Translations under genes and position numbers: made by a program
The notes under the pieces: generated by a model
What the model saw: the letters and a program-made list of their open reading frames with translations, nothing else
Told to the model about the DNA's origin: nothing
Database searches by the model: none
Shown: positions 10,737-22,337 of the stretch, piece by piece
Numbering within the stretch: the stretch's first letter is position 1
Layout of the letters: each line of letters starts with the position of its first letter
Source: Takakia lepidozioides
Lineage: Eukaryota; Streptophyta; Takakiopsida; Takakiales; Takakiaceae
Assembly (NCBI GenBank): GCA_030704615.1
Contig: CM060734.1
Span: 37,278,042 to 37,342,041 of the forward strand
Length of the DNA stretch: 64,000 nucleotides
Direction of reading: 5' to 3'

Positions 10737-12893
10737 TCAGAGAAGGCTATGGCTCTTGACAAAGCATCGTCCAAGGCACATATAGACATCTCCACACGCG
10801 TGACAAAAATACCTTTGACGCATACCGCACTGAACACACTTCCTCCTCCTACTAGTCTTGAGGGAGAAATGCACGGACCCCGGGTTGGGCACATCTGCCC
10901 CTGGCATTACTGTTCTCCTGGGAGGAACCCACCCCACAATTAGTCCCTTTGCAACCTCCAAATTGAAAAGCATGTGGCTAAGAGGAATGTGGCCCTTTCC
11001 CCTCATAAAACCCAGGTACAATATGTAAGCATTCACCAAAGAAGTGTCAACTCCATGAAAGTACAAGCGGTGCCACCATTTATGGTCCCTGGTCTGAACA
11101 GAGTAGTAACCCCGTAGCTGATCCTGAACATCCCCGCATATGCTGCTAGTAATGAACCACAATAGGGGAGGTAGGCACAGCACGTCTTGCCCTTTTGTGC
11201 CATCTTTGTATGAAGCAATTAGGACCGACAGGGGAAATGGCAGTGGAAATCATGGTCACCAACTTGGCATCCATCCAGGCAATAGCGGCTACTTCGCCAC
11301 TTATGTGAACACGATATTCCAGCCTACCTCTCTCACCCTTCTTCCCCAAATCAAGGCACGTAGGAAAGCCCACTTGGGAGGTTTTTACCGTGCCAGTAGC
11401 ATAGATCTGTTTTGCTGCCAAATCATAGAACAGGATGGGGCTACTGAAAAAATTATCCATCGTTACAATATGGCCCTTACCCTCAAATCCTTCTAGTAAC
11501 CTTGTGACCACGCCATATCCACTGCCATGGGTCATATCATTCCCATCATCCTTCCCAAGGTAAACCTCTAACTTCTGAACATATTTGGAACATGCACCAC
11601 ACAAACACCACACCTTCAGACCCCACTTCACAGGCTTCTTGCTCAGGTATTGCTGGATTCGGGCATTTTTGCCCTTGTACTTCACCATTCGCTCATCCAC
11701 AGTCAAATTCTGCTCGGGGCTCATGTAGGTGGTATACAAACCATTTAGTGCATCTAGCAACCACCTCGTTTTAGCTAACTTATCAAAAGCAGGGTCAGTG
11801 TCAATAGTGCATACATCCCTGTTGTCAACAAGGTGGAGGCACCTCAGAATTGCCTCCCATCGGTTGCGGGACATAATGCGCATGATGGAAGGGCAATTGA
11901 AGAAGACATTGTTGGCTTTCCAATACAATCTAGTACTAGGCAATTTTTTGATTCCCATGAGCATGTGAACAGCAAGCCAAGCCTTCAATTCACGGATGGT
12001 GATAGGGTACCACCATCTACCTCATTTCAGGTTTCCATTCTGGTTTTATGTCCTGGCATACAAGTTGGTCATGCTGCAAATTCGGTGCATGACCGACAGT
12101 GGCCAAAACAAATTGAAAAAGTCAACTGGATTTACTGAATCTCCAAAAGGCAAACAAGGATCTGAATCCCCACCTAACCATGTAATGTCTGGCAATTCAG
12201 TAGTAGAGGAGTTCTACATGTCATCACCAAACAACTCAGCAGGACCCCACTGCTCCCAATTGGGCGGCAAATCATATAATCCCACCTCACGCGTTGGACT
12301 CCCCGTGTCCACACAGTAGTCCATCAAGTCAGGATTGTCGATGTCAACAAGGTCATCGTCTTCTGGATTATAGTCACAATCAGAATCTGATTCACTATCA
12401 TCTACTTCCCCCTCAGGCAATTCAGCTTCAGAATCCAACCCCAAGAGCTCAGGGATAGTGCACAACATTGAATCATCAAGATTACACACAACACATGACT
12501 GTGACGATACCACATGAACACCAAGGACACCAAAAAAAGAGACAGTATAATTCTCTGTACCATTCAGGATGTCCCATGTCTTGTCTACCACAGTGCCATA
12601 TCCAAATTCGTGGGCATTGCTAGACGATGCCACATCCTGAAGGTGCAGCTCAGCCACTGCCATCTTCACTGTGGATCCCAAAATCCCTATGTCATCCATA
12701 GTTTGGGAGTGACCAGCAGGATCACATATAGGATTTTGAGAGTTGCGCAAGGAGTAGGCCGAATTGCCTATCTCCTCACTCATGAAATCAAAAGAGGGTT
12801 CAATACGATTACCTCTCTCCTGGCCAGCTGTTTGAGCCTCATCGTGGCTGGCAGAAGACGTCTGGAAGTTAGGCCAAACCTCGAGCCTCAAAA
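10737..12893 (-). pseudogene. piggyBac transposase pseudogene
   Basis: Read on the minus strand, an acidic Ser/Asp/Glu-rich N-terminal region (12891-12214) leads into the DDE_Tnp_1_7 domain. A conserved FFNLFWP-like segment near 12110 is followed by the main catalytic block at 11988-11146. The three expected acidic residues are seen as TVDERM (codon near 11697), VTMDNFF and AWMDAKLV. A frame change at about 11150-11183 leads into the family block GDVQDQLRGYYSV and KWWHRLYF, then a Cys-rich tail CVQCGMRQRYFCHACGDVYMC like the C-terminal cysteine domain of piggyBac transposases. Three in-frame stops (TAG at about 12211, then TAA and TGA before 11989) and the frame change mean it cannot encode an active enzyme as it stands. 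Confidence 0.85.
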
Positions 12894-13808
12894 TGTCGTT
12901 TACCTCTGCGCTGAACCCAAGGGGGTCTCATTCCTCCTTGCGATCTACCCAACCCAAAATCTCTGCGCAATGGCGCCTAAACAACTAACGAAAGTTGGAG
13001 GGCTATGGAAATCCAGGCCAACGCACACGAGCAGTTCTCTTCAAACACAAGAGGTAGTCCTCATTCAGGCACCCGACAATCCGCTCGACTTGCTCGGTTG
13101 ATGCGCCCAGTGAGCGTGCCCACTTGGCAATCGATGCAGCTTGAGTCTCCAAATGCGCAGGTGCAGGAGGAGACAATACACCCGAACCCATGTTATACTA
13201 TGTAGCTTCAACCTTCCTCCATCAATTTGCCTATGCACACAAGGATAAACACAAGGATGAGCTACACGATGCCCTAACTGCGCACAGTCTAGCTCAGGTA
13301 TCAAACAATGAACACTGCCTTGAATGCGCACCCTGAGTATCAATGCAATGTCGGCCCATCATCTCTCACAGCTACGGCTCAATCTCTGGCACTTGCCCAC
13401 AATTTCCAAGTTTCCTCGACTGAAAGAGAAAGAGATAATGGAAGATGTAAATCGGAGCAAACCACCAACGACAACCTGTCAAGGCATCTGCAACGGCAAC
13501 CTGCAACAAAGTATGGAACATGTGCGAACGCCACAACAGACGAGATCACAGCACAAGGCAAAGCGCGAGAAGGAGAGAGACGACACTCAAAACGTGGGAG
13601 CAAGCAAAAATCGCTGCAGAAGCAGATCCCACCTCCTGCGTAGCCAAAAATTGTAATCCTAACAAAAAAAAAAAAAAAACCTATTCGCGCGTTGGAATCC
13701 TGACTGCCATGTGGCTGGCATCCTACCCTCCAAAAATCAGGTTAATCGGTTAAAATCCGAGAAAATTAGAGCCGAAAAACCAAAACGTTCGGCCGAAAAC
13801 GGGTCGAA

Positions 13809-13822
13809 TGGGTGCTTAGGGG
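13809..13822. repeat. piggyBac right terminal inverted repeat
   Basis: TGGGTGCTTAGGGG precedes TTAA (13823-13826). Its reverse complement matches the left end at 12 of 14 positions. Confidence 0.8.
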
Positions 13823-13999
13823 TTAATGTTTCGTCATTTCTGTAACAAATGGTCATGATTCTGCACTATCTACGTACAACTTGACTCTCCTGGACTCAAA
13901 AACTCTCAAACAAAAATCATTGTGTTAATTTATGCACCTACAGACTGCCAGTTTTTTATGGCACAAATGAGACTGCCAATTCATTCAATAAAAAAAATA

Positions 14000-14150
14000 G
14001 GACCGCGAGCTTTGGTGGTCCCGAATCTAATAAAAAATATATATGTATAATAATTTTAGAAAATGAGATCGTCAACTCTGGCGGTCACGAATTTATTTTA
14101 AAAATAATTAATTAAAAAAATATTTGAGATTGCCAACTCTGACGGTCTCC
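14000..14150. repeat. Second cluster of dyad repeats
   Basis: Units at 14000-14024, 14066-14090 and 14125-14150 follow the pattern GAnnGnCAACTCTGnCGGTC with AT-rich spacers. They are related to the cluster at 6810-6940. Confidence 0.5.
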
Positions 14151-17100
14151 CATTATCAAGCTAATTAATTATGATAGCTGAAATGGTATTTTTAATGTTT
14201 GTTTTGTCACGTGCTGCATTTTTTTAGCTTATATGAAGATATATATAAGATATTATATATATATATATATATATATATTTAAAGCTTACTTATTTCTTTT
14301 TTTTTAAATAGAAAATTGACGTGACGCTGACGTACGTGAGTGTCTGATCTGATGTGACCTGACGTCACGTTAGTGTGCAACCTTGGTCCATAACAGGGCC
14401 ACACTGTCCTAGTTTTGGTCATTGGAAAACTATACAAGTCGGTTGAACTTATTATGGATCAAGGTATAAGTCTATGTATACCCTCTTTCGGATTGATTCC
14501 CAAATTGAGTAATGATAGTTAAACATTTGATACCTCTTTACTTCTAGCTGCTCAATATGATCCAAGTGTTGGGCTTTCGTGAGATTTTCATATCGCTCTG
14601 AGATCAACATTTCTTTGACAAGCCATTTTGAATACAAGAGCAACTTTCCTCGATCAAGAACCGAATCTCCATTGAATTTCGTCAGAGAAACTCTCTAAAC
14701 ATATTGTGAATTTTGATTCAGTTGGGAATTCTTATTACGTCATACTATTTGTAATTTATGCTCCGGAATATGTTTGCTTAAATCACCATATCTGAGAGCA
14801 ATCTTATTGTTTCGCTGACTAATCCAGTTTTGAAGTGAGGCCAGTTCAAAGGCACAGCCGACGATCGCTGATGAAGTTCTTCACAAGTAGGAAGAGAGAA
14901 TAGTGAATAGTGGAGGCGTCCATGAGGATATTCTCTCCGGTATATTTCATTGATGACATTGTTTTATATTGATTCTTCTTAATTTTGTAGGCCGTGATAT
15001 CCATGTGATTAACTTATGATATTCTACGAAATGCCTAGTAGGTTTGCCGGAGATATCTTGGTTTTTAATAGTATATTATAGAGGCCGTGCTCTCTTTTCA
15101 TTTTTTTCGCTGGCGAATCGCTTTGCATTGTCACATTATCCATGTATTTTTCATTCTCCGGCAATACCCGTAGCAACATCATATTTTCTCGACTGATTTA
15201 TTTCATTAGTGACACCCATTGTTTGCCTCATTATATTAAATTGTTCAATTATTGTTTGGTATTTGTGTATTTTGGATGATGTTGGTTATTGTGACTTTAT
15301 TTTTTCCCTAATGTGTTATTCTTTTGATACTAATTTAGCTGTAAATATTGAAACTTGGATCTTATAGATATACATTAGGGATGCCTATTCTCTTGTAGGA
15401 ACCCTATTTCTATCATTCGGAGCTGTGGGCACATATATATTCATGTTCTACCAACCTCTGAAAATAATCAGTTGAACACTTACATGTAGTCCATGTCATT
15501 TTATAGAGCCAACTTTCTTAAGGGGTAGTAGCTGCAATATGAAGTGACTTAATTTAATTCAATTTAACGAATTTTGGATTTTTAAACCTAAATTCGGACA
15601 AAATTTAATATAATTTAAATTAATTATAAGTATTATAAAGCAATAAATCAATTATCTGTGTGAAATTACATAATGTTGACATCAAAACTGAATGATATAG
15701 TGGATAATGCATAAAATATTAATAAGCAGTGTTTTTTTTTCTGGCGAAAAATCACCAAATTTCGATCTGAAAACACATCAGCTACTTGTACAAAAGAATT
15801 ACGGGAGGTAAAATCTGATTTTTCCGCCAAAAAGCAGCGACTGATAAATTTCAGGGGCCTAATCTTGCCGACGTGGACCACTTAAAATGTGCCACCTGGA
15901 GTACAACTATTTTTTAACTTTGTCACCTTGATATTCTCGCCATATGGCCCCACCAACGATTTTGAAAAACAAAACACTGTTAATAAGCACAAATATCAAT
16001 GAAATAACAATGTGCAAGAAAAACAAATGTACATAGAACCTCTACAAACTTGTTTTCCTCCTTCTGTGGTCTCCGATATTTTGTTCAATTATTTTTACTT
16101 TGGGATTTTTCTCGTTTTTGTGTCTCACGCTTCATATAATTTCTCGAAAGTCCCAAAGTACTCACACATTAGCATAGTTATCAACGAGAGCGACGTCGGA
16201 ATACATTAGGTCACGTCGGACTTGATGTTGATGCGACCCGCATCACGTCAATTTTAGGTCATATAATGTGTCACATTTTTCATCCCTCTAAAAATTACAT
16301 GCAAATTAATTTTAATTTTAATAAAAAAAATTGGACAAGTATTTGGTGATTGCAAGGCCGTTGCCGTAGCTCAACAGTCGCCCAACTGTCGTCATTGCCT
16401 AGCGGTCACCTCAACCAAAAAACATAAGCATAACAAAAAAACAAAATAAAAACAAGCGACTATCACGAAAAAGTTATATAAGGCGAGTAAAGAGAGAGGG
16501 TTAACAGCCCGAGACCCCGTTGGCCACTACAGTGCCAAACAGTAGCGAAAGTGATTACAACAACCATCTACCAAGAAAAAAAAACAAAAAAAACAATTAC
16601 AACGTGCCATTACAACTTTTCAACTAACACAACATGACAACTTCAAAAATTATTATCTAAGGATCTTAGGCTCTGATTCTACTGATTTCAGATTCTATTG
16701 GGAGTATTAGCTTTATTCTCTGCTATCAACAAGAACTAGCATAGAAGGATGCTAAGAAAAATATTCTAGAACAGATCAATTTTGCTCGTATCTAATCTAA
16801 TCTATGATCAGCTGTAGGGTAACCACACTATGACTACATTACAAACCAACCGTATTGCGACATAGGATTTTTTTTTTATAGCTCATAACTACATTAATCC
16901 AACTATGAATTAAAACAAGCATTCAAGAGATGGTCTGCATAATTCTGCAACATGTAAGTTCAGCGATAATAATAAGGCTAAGGTATAAGGGACGTTTAGT
17001 GTGCTTCTAGTCGGCCTACCAGTCACCTAGAAAAAACTTGGTGGTCAGTTGTAATAAGGCACTTGGGCCGATTCCGTCCCTTCTTGAAAACAAATAAAAC

Positions 17101-20100
17101 CTATATAATGAGGCACACTGCTGATAATAAGCCCATACGCGTTACTATGATAAAATATAATTATATTTCGAAGATGATACTTCAATGTATTTCCTTTCAA
17201 AAGGTTATCCAAAACCTTCGAAAAAAAATGAAACGGTTGTAAAAACAAATCTAAATGTAATCAATCGGTGAAGTATGATTATATTCTGAAAGGTTGTACT
17301 TAAAGGTGTTATCTCATGGATGGATAGTAAACCGCATCATTGATTATTATTACAGTGGTGTAACCCTAGTTTGGACGTGACGCGATGCACGTTTGGACAT
17401 GTATTATAGGGTACGCTTCAAGACGTCAATGTTATGGCTATGAGCGGCCCCTCTCACAATGTAGCCCTATAAATCAATTTATGAGATATATCAAAAAATT
17501 TCAAAAACTTTTATTTTCTCTTGGAGCATCATAATGCATTTGACCATCTTCCACTCATTTTTTTGCTATGGTTATTTCATAAGAATTGTAGCTTTAAACA
17601 TTCCCTAGGGCATTGCACAATGATTTAGAGGTTTTTGTGAGGAAATGAACTGCTTCATAATTTGTCATGAAGAGGGTTAGTTTAATATAGATTTTGGAAA
17701 AATCTTGAAAATACTGTAACATCCACATATGGGCAAAGGGATTCTAGGAGACACTAAAGAATGTTACCAGTGTCATTTTGGTGAAGAAATGAGAGAGTTT
17801 GGAGCTGTCTATGATGAGACGTGGACCGCCATGAAAGCTGCAAGAGAAGTAGCTTGAAGACATGAATCTCACACATTCCATGTGCTAGATGACGGATCAC
17901 CCATCGTCGGGTAGTCTGCCAAGGTACATTTTGAAAATGTGGCTGCATTGGCAACTGAGGCTCATACACCTGACAATATCGCGTTTTGTTTTCGAACTTG
18001 CACTAATGGCGGCCCTAACATTATGTTCTGTCGATGGTCTTTTTCACTTTGAGTGAATGATTTGCGGTTAATACTTGATGAAACAATCTTTAAGACCAAA
18101 TTATAATGCCCATTAAAAAATCCGCATTGCCACTATCGTCCGACGGTTGATCAGCGGTCGCCCCACCATTGCCTGTCGCGCGACGGTTGTCCCACCGTCA
18201 CTCATGCTTCGGCGATCGTCCGCCCGTTGCCCAAAAAATATATATATTAAAATCAGTATAGTCACCATCGCCCGACGGTCGCCCCACCACCGCGCGTCGC
18301 AAAAGAGGAAAAAAAAAAAGAAAAAAAAAAGGAAAAAAACGACATAGTCTCGGCGGTCTGTCGGTGGTCGCCGCCCATCACCCCGTCGTCGCTCAACCAT
18401 CGCCCAACGGTCTTCATTGTCCGACTGTCGTTCGGTTGTTGTCATGACGGTCTAACATAAAAAAAAAACGAAAAAAACATGTAGGCTGCTATCTTGTCAA
18501 TGGAGTAAATATAGTGATATAAAAATTTAAAAAAAAAAATCCTTAATCTAAGTCAGTTCTGGACTTGACATGATGCGACATCCGATGTGATGCTGACGTA
18601 TTTGCACCATGTCACGTCATAATTGACAATCGAACACATTAGATGTCCAATTTACCCAATGACATCCCCTTTCTATGGGTGGACTATAATGGGTGACATC
18701 CAATAGTATATACTTTTTTACTTTGAACCCACCACCACATATAATTGAGTCTTGTATCTTAACCACCATAGCATATGTTGAATGTTTTTTAAATGCGATA
18801 TAATTGAACTATTTGTGACCTACAAACCTCTCAATTAAGTAGCTTGGCGGTTTTTCTAACTCCCTTTGTCTCTCTCCCTACATCAAGCTTTATATCTTAA
18901 ATAATTGATATATTATGTAATATATATTTGACATATATATCTTTTGAGTTCATCCCTAAAAAATATTTGTCATTAGCTGCAAAAATACGTCACAAATTTA
19001 CGAGCAACTTTGAGATTATACATATATCAAATGGAAGAGGAAAATATGAATATTATTAAGTTTTATTTTAATATTGTCATGATCCATGCAATGCTGTCAA
19101 CAATATTTTATGAAGCGATATCATGTCTGTCCTCACCATAAGTATGATTTGTTTTTAAAGGTTGTATTAAAAAATAGATAAGAGAAGAATACCCAATTAG
19201 TTTTGAAATAGTAATTTATAATTTGAAACAATTCCAAAAGTAGCATTCTCTTGAATATAATTCTTTGAATGTTTTAAACAACATCACCTTGAGGACGCAG
19301 TTTTCATAATAATAATAATAATAATAATAACATATTAGTATCTATACATATTGATTATTTTTATTGAAATTCCTTAATGTAAAATATTAAAATACGTCAA
19401 GTATTGAATTAGACCATGATAAACATATATGAAATCATGCCAAAGGAAAACAACATGCTCAATACTCACTTTATAATAGAATGTGATTGACAATATGAAA
19501 ATGTCAACTCTAAGATACAACTTTAATCTTCAGTAAATATTAGACATGAAGAGATGCGGCATGGTATTGTTTTTACATTATTACATTCCAATTAGATTTG
19601 GCATGATAAATTTTAGCTCTAAAGCTAAATTTTCTTAAATGCAGGTTGAGATTAAACAATCCACACAAAAACTTGCATCCATTAATTTGTATGACCTAGT
19701 ATCTTCAACTTTCAGCATGTGGAAAAAAAATGATTTTAGTGGTAACATATTTCAATTATCATCACTTGAAATGAACTGGTCCGATAGTACCTCTTCAAAT
19801 AAGTAGCATGATGTAGACATATCTAAAAGCTGAATGTTCTAAAATAATTTGCATGATTTTGAATATACATATACACTATGTAATATGAGCTCTTGTGATG
19901 GTTGAACCAATTTGTACTTACAAATTGGAACAACATAATTATATTAATGGGAACATTTTAATAGGTCTAATAGAGCATATACCTTGCTTTTTGTCCTCTT
20001 TTTGTGGAAGATATCCAACAATGGCACATCCCTAAATAATAATCAGCCCAAACACTTCTATGATTTGGTTTTAGTTTTACCAAAAAGTTCTTTCACCAAC

Positions 20101-20958
20101 TTTGTGGGTTTTCTCCCCTCTCATATTTATATTCACGAGTAAAATCTTATAGACATTAGCTTGTAATTAGTGCAGAAATAACATCTTACTGTATGTACTA
20201 GTTCATTTTTTAATACTTTTAGTAATTTATCGAGTTGCGCCTCTATGGATTTTTGGATAACGAGTTATTTTTCCTGTCTTAATTTGAAGTAAAAGGGCCT
20301 CTGTCCCCTTTAAAATAATAACAGATATAATAATAACTTACAACAAACCAATGTTATAGTGACCATATGGCATGGTCTACGATGATATGGTATAAGATTG
20401 ATATGTCATAGATTATAATAGACACTTTGTTTTTCCTCTTTCATTTTACAAATTCTAATTAATTAATTTTTTCTACATGTAAATAAAGTCTATGAGAACT
20501 TAGTCATTAAATATAATGTAATATTATATACGTTTATTATTTTAAGCCATTTATAATATGAATATGTTTGAACCATTTCCAATTGGTCTCTGTTCCTAAT
20601 TGAGATTGCATTGTATTATGATCTAGGAGAGAAGAATGAATTATCTTGGCACAATGAGTGCTATAACAGAGTACTATTGAGTAATGTTTCCACCGCTGAC
20701 AAGCAAATATAAAAACTTCAATTGGAATCACTATGCATTGTTTTTAAAATATGTTTAGGCATTTTTATACATCAAAATTCAAAGAATATTTGAGTATTGG
20801 TGACCTATGAAGAACACATGTAACATTAATCCTATACAATGCTATGGTATGTATTGGTTATTTGGTAAAACATTTTTGTGACACAACAAGTGTAGATCAC
20901 TTGTTGATCATCATGTGATGGAAGAAAAGTGAAGTATTTTTTCTCCTCTATAAGAGAG
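14151..20958. other. AT-rich gene-poor DNA
   Basis: No frame here resembles a known protein. It contains a TA microsatellite (about 14254-14278), an ATA microsatellite (about 19307-19330) and the GC-rich island described separately. Several stretches share TGACGTnACG-type words (14310-14370, 16196-16255, 17375-17400, 18560-18620), suggesting fragments of one old repeat. The last 2 kb before the DnaJ gene is plain AT-rich sequence. Confidence 0.5.
18122..18450. repeat. GC-rich island of degenerate CGCCCnACGGTCG repeats
   Basis: In otherwise AT-rich DNA this block repeats words like CGTCCGACGGT, TCGCCCACC and CATCGCCCAACGG many times, interrupted by A-rich runs. Similar words occur at 16360-16410 and around 23250-23300. 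The frame across it is low-complexity and is not taken as a gene. Confidence 0.5.
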
Positions 20959-22337
20959 ATGGGTTTGGATTATTATCGTATTTTGAAGGTTGGCAAAGGG
21001 GCACGTGATGATGATTTCAAAAAGGCTTATCGAAAATTGGCAATGAAATGGCATCCCGATAAAAACCCCAAAGACAAAAAGTCGGCAGAGGCCAAATTCA
21101 AAGAAATTTCTGAGTCTTTTGAGGTGTGAGTGTGATCAATATTCTCATTTCATTGGAATAAACGGTAAACTAAACATACTCAAACTATGTGTACCTCTCT
21201 CCTGATTCCGATCTCTTTAAGTTTATTTTAGAATCAAGTTGGTTTGATCACATGAATAGTGATTCTCCTCCCTTACATATCTTCCCTAATATGTTATAGG
21301 TGTTAACTGATCCTCATATGCGAGCCATTTATGATCAATATGGAGAAGAAGGATTGAAAGGAAATGTCCCAAACCCAGGTTCGGGAACGCGAGGCTTTTC
21401 CAATGGCGGATCAACAAACATGTTTCAATTCAAACCCCGAAAAGCACAAGACATATTTGCCGAATTTTTTGGTGGTGCATGCCCATTTTCTGGCATGGGA
21501 GGCATGGCTTGCATGGATAGTCGGGACGTAGATACCCCAAAGGATGATGCCATGTTGGGTGGTTTTGGTAGGGCAGGCAATATATTCCGTTCATTCGGAG
21601 GAGCTGGACATCATGCTCATGGACCTCCCAAAGCACCACCAATCGAGACCAAGTTGAGATGCACTCTTGAGGAATTGTACAATGGGTGCATAAGAAAGAT
21701 GAAGATTTCAAGAAATATTGCTGATCCGAGTGACCCAAAAAACGGGTATTTTCATTAATTTTCCACGTAGTACAATAATTTAATTTTGCCCACTTCCTCT
21801 ATGCTTACCATTCATTTAGTTGAATGTAATTGAGCTGGTTGAGCTCATTGATGTAGCTAGTACAATAATTATAAATGGGTTTTTAATTGATTTGTGAGCA
21901 GGAAGACATTTCCAATCGAAGAGATCCTCACATTGGAGGTGAAACCTGGTTGGAAGAAAGGCACAAAGATTTTTTTCCCTAATAAGGGCAACGAACATCC
22001 CGGAATGTCGCCTGCGGATTTAGTGTTTATTATAGACGAACGTCCACACGAAACTTACAAACGTGATGGGAATGACTTGATTGCAATTGTAAAGATATCT
22101 CTTAGTGAAGCTCTCATAGGTTCTACGGCCACGTTGAACACTCTTGATGGAAGGGTATTAAACATTCCTTGCTTTGAGATTATCTATCCTGGATATGAAA
22201 AACATGTTCAAAAAGAGGGTATGCCAATTCAAAAGGAGCCTGGGAAGAGAGGAGACCTCCACCTCGAGTTTGATATCAAGTTTCCACTGAAGTTGACAAA
22301 TGATCAGAAGACAGGTGTCAAAAAACTTTTTGGATGA
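20959..22337 (+). CDS. Type II DnaJ/Hsp40 co-chaperone (DNAJB/Sis1 class)
   Basis: Three exons, 20959-21123, 21300-21745 and 21902-22337, join in frame to 348 residues, usual for this class. Residues 1-70 are a J domain with DYYRILKV and the HPD motif at 32-34, which stimulates Hsp70 ATPase activity. A Gly/Phe-rich linker with GFSNGG and FAEFFGG follows. Two C-terminal substrate-binding domains come next ([13 protein letters not shown], then [11 protein letters not shown] and GNEHPG). There is no CxxCxGxG zinc finger, which excludes type I DnaJ. The start at 20959 (MGLDYY) matches family N-termini; an upstream in-frame ATG at 20929 is less likely. The exon 1 donor GTGTGA is weak, but the phase and the join ESFEVLTDP are exact. 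It is probably a cytosolic or nuclear chaperone partner. Confidence 0.88.

Larger units (their letters stand above)
9282..13822 (-). mobile_element. piggyBac DNA transposon, intact ends, dead transposase
   Basis: The left end CCCTTAAGCGCCCA (9282-9295) and the inverted right end (13809-13822, reverse complement CCCCTAAGCACCCA) match at 12 of 14 positions. Each is flanked by TTAA (9278-9281 and 13823-13826), the target-site duplication characteristic of piggyBac. The CCC start of the terminal repeat also fits the family. The 4,541-bp interior holds a minus-strand piggyBac transposase pseudogene, three tRNA-like repeats near the left end, and about 0.9 kb of non-coding DNA at the right end. This is a whole element that has since lost coding capacity. 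Confidence 0.85.

Noticed and set aside
18113-18445. 110-residue minus-strand frame
   Set aside because: Low-complexity product of the CGACGG repeats and A/T runs.
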